Made by a program: the position numbers and the translations under genes | The notes under the pieces: model-generated | The model's input: only the letters and a program-made list of their open reading frames with translations | Told to the model about the DNA's origin: nothing | Databases searched by the model: none | Shown: piece by piece, positions 45,784 through 64,000 of the stretch | How the letters are laid out: the number at the start of each line of letters is the position of its first letter | How positions within the stretch are numbered: the stretch's first letter is position 1 | Source of the DNA: Lumbricus terrestris | Lineage: Eukaryota; Annelida; Clitellata; Crassiclitellata; Lumbricidae | Assembly: GCA_949752735.1 (NCBI GenBank) | Contig: OX457042.1 | Coordinates: 26,037,078 to 26,101,077, forward strand | Direction: 5' to 3' | DNA: 64,000 bases

Positions 45784-46879
45784 TTGCCTCGATGAACGGT
45801 GAAAAAGCTGCATATTTATTAGGCCTGTGTAAGTGTGTAATCGATGAACATACCGATGTGGTACACAACTGTATAGGGCCAAATAGCCTACTTGAGTAGC
45901 TTCAAGTCGATTAAACATTGTAAAAAATGTAGTATAATGTTTGGGCCTAATATAATAGTATACGCTGATAGTTTGTAAAACTACGCCGAACTTTTGAAGA
46001 CCAACTTGCTTAATAATATGTTAAGCACATTGGTCTTCAAGACCAATCTTTCTAAACAATCATGTGACCGCCATTAACTTTTGAACTCATGTGCAGCCAG
46101 TGCATGCTTAATCTAGCCCCATCTACTGGGAGGAGGAATTCAGATTTCTAGGGGGTGGGGAGTAGGCTATATCGAGCGTCGGGCTGACGGCTTGTTGCAT
46201 GTATAAAGGCACTGCCATATCAAAGATGATTAGTGTCGCCCTCCTCCTTTATCCAGGCTTGGGACTGGCACTGGCAGAGAACAACCAGTGGCGGAGTTCG
46301 GGCGGAGGGTCGCCGAGGCGCGTATATATTATATAGCGCCGAGAGTGGAGGTACATGTATGTGGGGAGGGGCTTGTGCCCCGTCCCCACATTGGCCATGG
46401 CCAGAATACAGAAAGCAGACTCACGTTGGAGGTATAGCCTATGTACCATTCGACGACTTTCTGTTCAAACTGGCGATTTCATACGACAATCGGCAGTATA
46501 CGAAACATCGTTATCTTCTGCAGCAAAACAGTTTATCCATCGAATTTAGAATAATTTCTACTTCCTCTAATCGACGAAATCAATATCGATTATAATTTTC
46601 GACTTCGAAATGCCTCGCCTCTCTCTTCCACTTCAAGTCGAATTTCCAAGTGAGCTTTAACGGACGCGTTTCCATGGCAACAAACAACCGGTGCAAAAAT
46701 GACGTCACCGCAACAATCACAGGATGACGTCTTTATTAAATATAGTCTATAAGCACGTCACAAGTATTTATATAAAAAAATAATGTTTATTTACATGTAA
46801 TTCTTTTTTAATCGGTTCCAGTACCACCCATTGACTCGTCTTCAAAGTTCAAACCCTCCTCAAATAATAAGTAGGCTAC
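45784..46879. other. intergenic noncoding
   Basis: 46212-46276 is the inverted partner of 15355-15462. No coding exon recognised. Confidence 0.4.
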
Positions 46880-46986
46880 CTGAGAGGATTTGTGTGTGAG
46901 GGCCCTGAGGGGTGAGATCCTTGACCTCTTGATCCATCAGCTCTTTCAATCGTTGAATCATGACCAAATCGTCTTGATGATGAACG
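46880..46986 (-). CDS. candidate exon of an unrecognised minus-strand gene
   Basis: On the minus strand CGTCCCTTAAG (acceptor-like, pyrimidine-rich) precedes 46986, and CTCTCAG|GTAGCC is a good donor at 46880/46879. The 107-nt exon is open in one frame, giving VHHQDDLVMIQRLKELMDQE followed by VKDLTPQGPHTQILS. This is a charged, helix-like, non-repetitive peptide. It starts in phase 2 and ends in phase 1. I do not recognise the family, and no neighbouring exon was found. It could be a gene fragment, a transposon piece, or chance. Confidence 0.3.
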
Positions 46987-46989
46987 CTT

Positions 46990-47616
46990 AAGGGACGAAG
47001 GATAGGCTACAGTATAGCAGGAAGCCAGGACTGTAGATGAACTCTGTGAAGGGAGTTTCAAAATGCAATATGAAGAATAACTTGTGAGCAGTCTTATGCG
47101 TATATTTAGGGCAACGAGGATTTTCTGTTGAGGGTTGGCTCCTCTGAGAAATAATTTGCTTACTCAAAATCGCGCAATTGATCGCTGAAATAAATTCTTT
47201 GTAATTAACATTCGGTTAATTATTATTGGACCGATATAGGTTCGGAAACGTGATGAAACAATGCATGTCTCTGGATCAATAGATAATTGATAAATTGATT
47301 GATTAATTAATTGATTGGTTGATTGATTGATAGATAACAGTAGGCCTATTGTGAAAAGTACTCCGCTGCTTTCATGCAGATTTCCAATGTGATTTCGTAA
47401 TTTAGGAGACTGTCCGACTTCAGTGTCCGGAGACAGACATTCAATATAGGCCTATACCTCTATCCGCATTTCCGGGTCCTATATGTAGGCCAACCTGCAA
47501 CCCTGTAGGCAAGAACGCTCACTATACTATTTAGTTCTCCAGGAATACTACGGTTGTTTCATAGTAAAACAGTACTACATGTCTAGGCTTAGCCCAATTA
47601 AATCACTGATCCTAGG
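46990..47616. other. intergenic noncoding
   Basis: Nothing recognised apart from a short GATTGATT run near 47290-47330. Confidence 0.4.
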
Positions 47617-48764
47617 CATGGGCGCCCGCACATAGGGGCAAGGGGGGGCACTTGCCCCCCCCTGGAAAATTGAAACCTATGTTTTTTTAACTACTACTTT
47701 TTGGTTTTTAACAAATTTCTTTGCACTAATGCACCAATGATACGAATGATACAGACAATGAAAGTCAGAAAACCACATTTAGAGATCTCTATAGAATAAA
47801 AACGCTCCTATAACTTTCTGCCTTGCATGTTCAAGCTCTTTCTAAAAACTGTAACAATGACCATATTTTTTCAACCCTCCTGCAAACAGCAGGCCTATCG
47901 ATTATGGCCTACTTAAGTGGAATCCAGCTGTAATGCAATTAATCACAACTGCCAAAAATTAAATACTAATGCAAAAATTTGAAAATTTCTCAAAGTAGCC
48001 TACACTGAACTTTCATAAGGGAGATCTGCTTATTCACCAGCATTGTAATTATATAAACCAAGTCCGCTTAAAGCCAGGTTCCATTTTGTCCATTTTACAA
48101 GCTGCCAGTACAGAATCCAGGGAGGTAAAACTGCAGATAAACTTGGCTCTGGTTATCACGCCTCAGGATTTACACCCAAAACTGACAAAGAGATCTGTTA
48201 AAAAGAATTGATATCCACACTCATCTGATTCTCGGATCCTCCACCAGTCCACCTTCCTAAATGACACCCGCATTAACAGTTACTCTGGCCCTCTGGCTAC
48301 CAGACTCGGACCTCTTTCTGACTACTCTTGGGTATAGGCTTCTGACTCGATGCAGAACATGTGAAACTGCTGGTGCCCTGCGATTGGCTTTCGAGTGGCG
48401 CTTTAGAAGCAGCTAAAGGAGCACTTGCCCCTTGAAAACTGACACCTTTTTTCGATCATTTAGTGACTTTTAGTCATTCGTTCATTCTATGGAATTATAT
48501 AGCGCACCTTTAGGAAACTATCTTTTTAACATAGATCTCGATCTGCTATTTGATTTGTAACAAATTTCTAAGGAAACTATTCATATTAAAAATTATGCAC
48601 AAAAATGAAACTGAGAAATTTGCATAAGAAACCTCTTTGAAAAATACCCGTATTCCTAATTTCCATGCAGCATTGCATTTTCAAGCTCTTGCTACTACAA
48701 AATTTAATCGTAACTATCGTAAAAAATTTGCCCCCCCCTGCGAAAATTTCTGCGGGCGCCCATG
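47617..48764. mobile_element. hAT-like element, CATGGGCGCCCGCA termini, 8-bp TSD
   Basis: 1148 bp with ends CATGGGCGCCCGCA and TGCGGGCGCCCATG, plus inner inverted TTGCCCCCCCCTG. It is flanked by the exact duplication ATCCTAGG (47609-47616, 48765-48772). No transposase frame survives. Likely contains a nested repeat at 48367-48420. Confidence 0.88.
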
Positions 48765-48884
48765 ATCCTAGGGAAGATAATTATAATAGACAGGAGTAAT
48801 CGAAAGAGTGTCCATTCCGGAACCAGCCTTACAAAGGCCCACATTATTACCGGCCAGTTCTCTAGGGTTCAAATCAACCATATA

Positions 48885-49075
48885 ATTATATATATATATA
48901 TATATATATAGACTATATAATTATATACACATAAGCCTATCCTCGCATATATATATATGTATATATATACTGCTGTTAATTGGACACGATCACATCAAGC
49001 GGTTAAAATAATATTGCGCTATACAATCAAGCCGCAAGTTACAGTTGCACTCTTAACAAGACTCCATAATATATG

Positions 49076-49133
<58 letters not shown>

Positions 49134-49135
49134 CC
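48885..49135. repeat. (TA)n tracts
   Basis: TA runs at 48885-48912, 48945-48970 and 49070-49133 around unremarkable sequence. Confidence 0.85.
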
Positions 49136-49829
49136 AGCCGACATCATCCGGCGGTTTTAAATGGCTTTAACGGTCACCAGGGGTCGCGACGTTAACCATT
49201 CCATCAAGTTTAAGTGCGACATTTACAGGTCGCTTGATTGTAGCAGCAAATCAAGCGCTCGGTTCCGTTCCGTCCGTCAACTTTGACTGCATGGTCGTCG
49301 TCGTCGTCGTATCCTGGAGAAGTTAACGGGTCCTTCGTTGATATCGTCCCGTACACCGCTCGCCAGCCTCACTCAGGGCGACTCGTGGCATTCTTAATTT
49401 GCGTGGTTCGGTGGACGAGGGGAAAACGACAGTAGGCCTACTGTTAAGATCGAGTTGGGTGTAATAAGCTTACTGTTAAAAGAACTGAACACCAAGACCA
49501 AGTTCATGTACATTACAGGCCTTTAGGCTACAAAAAGGAACAGTAGACCTTTCTGTAGCCTATAGGCTTTATGCTATCTGTGCGGTTGAGATAGGGGTTG
49601 ATCTGAGATATAGGCCTATAGTCAGGATCTGTTTGCACAATGCAACTCTCTTACAAAGAAAGTCCTTGCTCTTACACGTAGGCTAGGTTTTACCAGCGTA
49701 ACGGAATAGGTTAGCATCTAGCAAATTATTAAACTTAAATAATTGTTACTATAAGTAGGGCCTAATCATAGTCTACTCTTTAAAACTCGGTACTATATAT
49801 TTTGGAAGTAATACTTCGTAGGCCTAGGC
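49136..49829. other. intergenic noncoding
   Basis: 49290-49312 has a short GTCGTC run. No feature supported. Confidence 0.4.
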
Positions 49830-50131
49830 CCATGTGTTCTAAAATCTAGATAATCTGCTTCTGTGCTTAAAGCGTGAAAAAATAAGTGACTGGACGCCCC
49901 TTATATACCCTTCCAAAAGAAGAGCCTGAACGCCCTTACCCTTTCAGGCTGTGTTGGAAAATAAGTGGCAAGACGGCATTCGTATTTTAAAATAAGTGCA
50001 TGGACGCCATCCATGACCGTCCAGCCACACTTTAAGCCCTGATCTGCTTTGAATTTTCCATCTCTTGTTAAAAAATTAAACTGTAGCCAACGTGTTTGCC
50101 CCTCCTGCAAAAATTTCCGCGGGCGCCTATG
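49830..50131. mobile_element. degraded CATGGGCGCCC-family element with a nested hAT miniature
   Basis: The right end TTTCCGCGGGCGCCTATG (to 50131) resembles the end of 47617-48764. Flanks CCTAGGCC (49822-49829) and CCTAAGCC (50132-50139) match at 7 of 8, with a weak CATG start. The element is interrupted by 49861-50041. Confidence 0.45.
49861..50041. mobile_element. hAT-like miniature, CAGGGCTTAAAGTGTG family, 8-bp TSD
   Basis: Ends CTGTGCTTAAAGCGTG and CACACTTTAAGCCCTG. Exact flanking duplication ATCTGCTT (49853-49860, 50042-50049). 181 bp, with GGACGCC motifs as in 22726-22872. Confidence 0.85.
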
Positions 50132-50398
50132 CCTAAGCCTTTCTTGTATGCCTATATTTCTACGCACTCAACTGTCCCTACTCCCTACCGATCATAAATC
50201 CAGACACATTATATTTACTTCTTCTTGAAGAATCATGGACTCCCATTGAACCCGCGGACGTGTTAATGCCAAGACCTGCCTATTGCTTTTACGCTGAACT
50301 TTCGTCACAACTCACTTCCTCAACCGTACAAATCGCGACACTTTCGCATGATTGCACTCTCACGGTTTAGCGACGCAACTAAAGCTGACCGGTGACAC

Positions 50399-50847
50399 GA
50401 AACGGAGTATCCCCCCTGAAAGCTATCCGAGAGGATGAATTAATCTATCCCCTCGGATGGAATTAACCGGTCTATAGGCCTACTATCCGGGGGGGATAAA
50501 CCATTATATCCCTTTTTTTAAATGAGCATAATAAAACAATTATGCTGTAATCAAAATTTAAAGTGACTAATTGTTTTAAGTGTCCCAAGCAATGCTCAGA
50601 TAAAGGCAACTCGACTTTATTTAGTGACTCTGAGTGTTCTTAAGTGTTTTAAATGTTTTAAGTGCTCTAAAAACAGGGCAAAAGAAATTATATAGTAAGA
50701 ATAAACATACTTGTTAGTGTCATTGTTCAACATAAAGCAGATGAAAATTAATTTGCCCAAAAAAATACACGCGGAAGCGGTTTTTTCGACTTTTTTAAAT
50801 TTGGAGGATACAATTAATACGGGGGATACTCTATTTCGTGACACCGG
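50399..50847. mobile_element. CCGGTGTCACGAAATAGAG-family element, complete-looking
   Basis: Left CCGGTGACACGAAACGGAGT with ATCCCCC; right GGGGGATACTCTATTTCGTG then ACACCGG. Inner arms repeat CCCCTCGGAT and TATCCGGGGG. No target duplication recognised; superfamily unknown. Confidence 0.7.
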
Positions 50848-51956
50848 CACTCACTTTTGGGCAACGCACGCACGTCTGATTGTCGCTTTCCGTGTATATA
50901 GGCCTAGTGCCAGAATTACTGCCGGGTTGGATTTCCTTGGAGCGTGTGCTGCCTCGGTTCTAATTTTATTAGTGCGGTACATAAACCTTCGGTTGACCGG
51001 TGCCACACAATGTGCAATTGCCGCTCTTTGTATTCGAATGGCGTTCACGTCTGCAAATGATGCCTAAAAGTATCAAACACAAGCGTTGCCGGGTTGCATA
51101 CACTTCGCCATGCAGCATAAACAGACCAGTACGTGCGCCCTGCTATTATGACCTTCGCTTTCCATCCAAGTGTGCTCAGTAGGGAAATCTGTGGGTGCTT
51201 TCATTGTTTAACCGTTCCCTCAGATTTCAATACAGGGAGGGGGCTCTGTGGCCGTTAAGCGGCTGGCCGTGATCCGCTTGGTATGCCCGCATGCTGGGGT
51301 GAGGGTAAACCTAATCAGTTGCTTGCATATGGACTATGGAGTGCGCCTATACGCCTGCTGCAAGATTCATACACGAACAGCTTGTCCGGATAACTTGTAC
51401 TGGGTGGTTCATTAACAGAGGTTAGGTATTTATGACGTCACTCACTGGTACAGTATGTGTTTCATTTAAGTTCAACAGTGTAGCTTACTTACTAATCAGT
51501 ATTTGGTCCTTCCAGTGCAGGTCTGCAAATCGGGCAGCACACCTCTTCTACTAGTCACACTTAACAATCGCAATGTTACTTACTTACTGTTCTATAATAT
51601 TGCAAAAACTGGCAATGTCATCCATTTTGTTGCAAGACGACAAGGCAGGCAATGAAGTGGTGCTACATATATTTGAAATTACAAAATCAGTTTGTGGGAC
51701 AATGTCATGACCTCGTCAACATTACTCGTCGCAGTAGTGTCTGTAAGCAGCAGAAACCAATGCAGCCATAATGCACCATAGACATCAGAGCTGTCCAATA
51801 ATGGACAATCAAATTAATGTGGCTTCCAGGTTGTTCAGAACTACTACCGAACTGTAAACAGACTTCTTAGCATTACATCTACAATAAACTGGGAAACACG
51901 GACCATAAACAGGTGGTATTGAGACCAAGAAAATGTAGTGGTGCCTTTGAGATGCC
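50848..51956. other. intergenic noncoding
   Basis: No feature supported. Confidence 0.4.
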
Positions 51957-52136
51957 CAGGTTTTTTTTAGCGTGCAGTTGTACACAATACGTGCAGTTCT
52001 AAATGGATTTGTGCATTAGTTGTACAGTCAAAACTAGCAAAAGGGTCTTGTCCTCCAATTGGAAGTAATTTACCATGGAGAATGGGAAAGGAAGGAAGAG
52101 GTTGCGCAGTTTTAAAATTTCTTAAAAACAGCCATT
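51957..52136. mobile_element. short hAT-like element, CAGGGCTT family
   Basis: Begins CAGGTTTTTTTTAGCG and ends TTCTTAAAAACAGCCATT. Flanks GAGATGCC (51949-51956) and GAGGTGCC (52137-52144) match at 7 of 8. The interior shares GGAAGTAATTTACCATGG with 12928-13099. Confidence 0.75.
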
Positions 52137-52144
52137 GAGGTGCC

Positions 52145-53942
52145 AACAAAAAAAAGAAATAGCCAGAAGATGCATGGTGTAAACTGAAATGCAGAAACTG
52201 CACAAAAAAGTTAATGTCACATTGAACACAGCATACCTTCAAATCAACTATCAAATCATTCTACCAAAACACAATCAACTGTCGAATCGCCTCTACTAAA
52301 CCACTGACACGCAAACCCATCTCATAGACGATCACATTTCAAAAATTCTATTTGATTATTATTTCCCATAATTATATAATCACCACTGCTACTGACATTT
52401 ATTTTGCAATAGAAAGAAATGACATCATCACTTGGGATTTAAAATATCAAACTACAAGTGAAAGCAAGATTTCCAAGATTTTCAAATTCGTTTTGAAATC
52501 TGAGTAGCGGACTGATGTCTGGGAATTAGTTCTTATGATTATTATGCTTTGTTCACAAAGCACAATTCTAACAATACAAAACATCGAGGATTTGAACCCA
52601 CTGTACTATGCATTGAAGCCACAGCAAGTGATCCAATTAACTGAAAAACGAAACATCAATTTCAACTGCTTATGTGAGGCTTCGGATATCGCAGAATCGA
52701 CATCGTCATCGCAAATTGTCAATAACAGCAAAAGGGATAGAGTAGCAGAACCATGCTGAAGTGAACACGTCCAAAATTAGAAACCAAACAATGGCATACA
52801 AAAATGCTTTTGACCAGATTGATAAATTACCCCTTTCTCAATTAGATTAATCAACAGCTACAATTATATTCACAAGCATAAAACATCTCTCAACTAAGAA
52901 CCACTTAAATGACAACGAAAATGCTCACTGTAGTCTTTACATTCTCTATTTACATTACATGCGCACCAATGAATAACACGCTTTCGACATCTGAAAAAAT
53001 TGTTTCAATCTAGGACAATAAATTATGATAATTAAATGGATGCTGGCAAATGATAACAATTAAAAAAGAATTTTTGTTCATATTTCGATGGAAACTTGTG
53101 ATCATGATCATGTCGAATTTCACAAAAGTACATAAACCTTAATTACCACATCCGCAACCACAACGTACAAGCCAAAAAACAGCGTTCGAACGCCTACTTC
53201 AAATTTCTCTGCCTTACAATGCACATTTAATTAGCTGCTCAACTGCTATTCAAAAGGTGCTACATAACTGCTCCAAAACATAGCATATATATCTACATGA
53301 GAAAAAGCAAGTACTGCTTATCATGAACACTTATGCATATTAATCGGGTAAAAATAAAACCACGACAACAGCCAAAATCAACTGAGTAATTCTACCGATT
53401 CGATGCATGGCTAAAAACTAGTTTCAACAAAATACGGGCAACTAAACTGAGAATGTTCAAATTGGTTTCGAAATCTGAGTAGCGGACTGATGACATAGCC
53501 GCCAAACAGCTTTTACCTCAGCTCTAATATTATTACCGAAGTACCAAATCATGACGTATACACAAATTGCTACACCACAGCTTTTGGGAGTAGCGTTATT
53601 CACCGTCAACATAATACGGTCGCATGTTTAAACTGAATAAAATCTAGGATCCAGTTACCAACCGCATTTGCTTAATCAGAAATTCAGATCAATTAAGCAC
53701 TGCAATAACACTTCCTTGTATTAGGGGCCAATGGGCCATCCATAAATTACCCAAGCTAAAATTCTATTTCATCCCCTTTCCATGTTGCCCTTCATATCTG
53801 TACATACAAGTACAACTCAGCTTCTTCAACCACTTTTACAACAGTTAATTAGCTAAAGTCATCCATAAACCATTTCTATTACCCTAGGTCAATATTTACA
53901 ACACAGAACAGCTTCACATGGCTCTTACATAATGCATCCACC
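52145..53942. other. intergenic, AT-rich, 3' side of Scm
   Basis: Two ~40-bp direct copies around GAAATCTGAGTAGCGGACTG (52480-52519 and 53455-53494). No coding exon recognised. Confidence 0.45.
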
Positions 53943-54097
53943 TCAAAGTCGCCGCATAAGGACCTTGGGCAAGTCCTTCGCTCTCAATTGCTCAGCGCTT
54001 CGGCGCGAAACTCCGATGCAGTGTCCGCGCTGCAGTCGGGAGCGCCTCTGAGTAGCGAGATGGAAAGGGCGCTATAACAAGCGCACATACAAACATA
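53943..54097 (+). mobile_element. tRNA-derived SINE (copy D, head-truncated)
   Basis: Body CAATTGCTCAGCGCTTCGGC, GGGAGCGCCTCTGAGTAG, then AAAGGGCGCTATAACAAGCG with tail CACATACAAACA. The tRNA-like head is missing. Confidence 0.75.
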
Positions 54098-54522
54098 ATT
54101 AAAATGCCATCTATAACTATAGCCTATGTTAGAGAGTCATAAATAGGCTAATGCAGACATCATAAATCATAATTACAAATTTCTTTTGTGCTCATACACA
54201 TTCTGTCAAGACCCCTCGTCGCCTCATGGCACAAACACACCCATACGCAAAATCGCCGAAATCCGCTCTCCCTCCCTAAATGCGTACACGTGATATATGT
54301 CTGACTGTCAAGACCATAATATAAGTCATTTTCTTTCAAGGCTAAATGCAAGAAAAATGCAAAGTCAAATGAAATGCGATCCTCAACTTGAAAAGCAAAA
54401 ATTCAAACAAAAACTAAATGCAAGCTAAACAACAGTTTCGTTTAAAAGAAATTCGAGCGCACTTTGCGCCACGTTTGCAATCAGAATAAAACCCAGCATT
54501 GGGCTGCACGAACTATTTACAG

Positions 54523-54866
54523 CAGTGGTTCCCAACCTTTTTTGACTGTCGGGCCACTTTTTCTAAGTTGGAGGACACGAGGGTCACTTTTTCTTAGTTG
54601 AAGGACATTAGGGGCCACAAGGCTAAAATTTAATTAACTAAAGGCGTATTTATAAAATGGTTATAATTGAACCAAAATAGAATGTTTGATGCGATTTATT
54701 AACGTCCAAATAAAATACGTTGTAATAGTAAAGAATTATATATTCTATCATGTCCAAATTGTCAATTTTTACATATATTTATCTGAATTCATTGAGATGC
54801 CGCGGGCCATTTTTGTAGGCCAGACGGGCCACTTTTGGCCCGCGGGCCATGGGTTGGGAACCGCTG
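54523..54866. mobile_element. hAT-like element, CAGTGGTTCCCAACC termini, 8-bp TSD
   Basis: Ends CAGTGGTTCCCAACCTTTTT and GGTTGGGAACCGCTG. Exact duplication ATTTACAG on both sides (54515-54522, 54867-54874). Contains GGGCCACTTTTTCTAAGTTG twice. These termini are classic animal hAT. Noncoding, 344 bp. Confidence 0.92.
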
Positions 54867-54874
54867 ATTTACAG

Positions 54875-55410
54875 TACCAGTTTCTGTATTACATTACAGC
54901 AGACACCTTACCACGGGCTGCTCAAGCAAATGCATGAAATCATTGCCTAATCATCCAATGCCAAACATCAAACCATAAACTATCAACTCAGGAACATAAC
55001 CATAAGCTCTCACCAATTCGTAAATCTAAGGATCGCCTTAACCATTTACCGACCAATGTGTAGTAAACGGCATGGAAAATCCTTTACTATCAGTCGTTAG
55101 AGGGTTAGAAAACACCCTCTACCTAATAATAATTATGGTCGCTTTCTTCATAGAAGATTCTAGGATAGAATAAACTAGAAAACTCGATTCTAACCCAAAC
55201 ATTGCACGCAAACAAACACGCAACTTAGAATGGCTGACGATTTGTAGGAACACAAAGCCGTGAGGACAATGATGTCTCAACAGAAGTCAATATAGTCAAT
55301 CGGTTGCTATAAATGCCATAGAACAGCGATTCAGCAACCAACCAAGTCATCACTGTCCACAGCACAGTTTTTCTGAGTACTTAGCTTCACGTCAAAAGAC
55401 GGCGAAAGAA
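54875..55410 (-). other. probable Scm 3' UTR / flank
   Basis: Directly follows the Scm stop on the minus strand; no other feature. The poly(A) site was not determined. Confidence 0.4.
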
Positions 55411-63428
<8,018 letters not shown>

Positions 63429-64000
63429 CTAAAAGGAAAGAGAACACTAATAAAGAAAGCATCATCATGCTCTCTGCTCCATCTTCTTCTTTTTTCCTTT
63501 CACGCTTGAATTACTCGTGAGGGCTCGGTCACTCGGATCCTTCTCTTCTACTTGTCTCCGTCTCAAGCATCTTCGTTCTTCAGCTTCAGTAGCTTTAGGT
63601 CTTTGTTGTATGGTGTCCTCTTTTCTTTTCCGCTCTCATCCCCGCCTACGTCGATCATATACCTCCGCTTGCATGATTCTTCTAACACAACTATCATCCT
63701 CTTTGGATGTTCTCTGCTCACAGTTGAGACAACCAATGCTAGGCAGTCCAGAGGATGCAAAACTTCTATGCTGTTGTATGATGGGGCTCATTGTGCTCTG
63801 TCAAGCAGTGGACCATGTCTACGGACGACGAAGTCGGAGATGACAAAAGAAGAGATGGGAGGATGCGATACAGGAGGACATGAAACACCTCAAACTGGAA
63901 AATGAAGACAGAGGAAAGTGGAAGAGGAGGAACCGAGTGGCTAACCCCTCCGTAGAGAGGGATTAATTCAGGCCTGAAGGAAAAGAAGAAGAAAGAAAGA
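63429..64000. other. Scm intron with LINE 3'-end fragment
   Basis: On the + strand 63845-63964 reads QKKRWEDAIQEDMKHLKLEN, then EDRGKWKRRNRVANPSVERD and a stop. This is a degraded C-terminus of a non-LTR retrotransposon ORF (KKRWED ... W+RR). The rest is unassigned; upstream Scm exons must lie past 64000. Confidence 0.6.

Noticed and set aside
45125..45868. 247-codon minus frame
   Set aside because: Formed from a 15-bp minisatellite and AT repeats; no domain or splice context.

Overview
The window is animal (metazoan) genomic DNA with split genes, long introns, canonical GT/AG splice sites, dense microsatellites and many DNA transposons. It holds no bacterial-style operons. The repeat landscape (many short hAT-like elements, Tc1/mariner-maT elements, tRNA-derived SINEs, L2/CR1-like LINE tails) and the Polycomb gene structure suggest a non-vertebrate bilaterian, probably marine. 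I cannot fix the phylum from sequence alone.

Two real genes are supported. On the + strand, positions 9547-40226 carry the 3' two thirds of a class A (rhodopsin-like) G-protein coupled receptor. The exons are 9547-9670 (after the intron that splits the DRY motif, through TM4), 10811-11013 (ECL2-TM5), a predicted 37-nt exon at 17084-17120 (ICL3), and 39732-40226 (TM6, TM7 with NPIVY, C-tail, stop). The start, TM1 and TM2-TM3 lie upstream and were not found in the window. On the - strand, positions 63428-55411 carry nine exons encoding the C-terminal 561 residues of Scm (Sex comb on midleg, SCMH1/SCML2 family): second MBT repeat, linker, SLED domain and C-terminal SAM/SPM domain. The 5' exons lie beyond 64000. 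A possible single exon of an unrecognised - strand gene is at 46986-46880.

Region by region: 1-9546 is noncoding repeat DNA with a 200-nt N gap at 3123-3322, two Tc1/mariner-type elements and hAT-like miniatures. 9547-17120 holds three receptor exons and a 1175-bp maT (DD37D) element. The 22.6-kb final receptor intron (17121-39731) carries a LINE 3' end, SINEs, several hAT-like elements with exact 8-bp target duplications, two copies of a minisatellite-bearing element, and a recent-looking LTR element (24837-31194, - strand) whose two 1551-bp LTRs look identical and whose only long ORF starts inside the LTR and crosses the primer-binding site. 40227-55410 is intergenic, with hAT-like elements, a foldback mariner derivative and minisatellites. 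55411-63428 is Scm, whose introns hold two hAT miniatures, LINE fragments, and a tandem array that copied an exon end together with its splice donor.

The receptor acts at the plasma membrane and Scm acts in nuclear Polycomb silencing; nothing in the sequence links them, and they converge tail to tail about 15 kb apart. The repeats carry most of the unusual signal.
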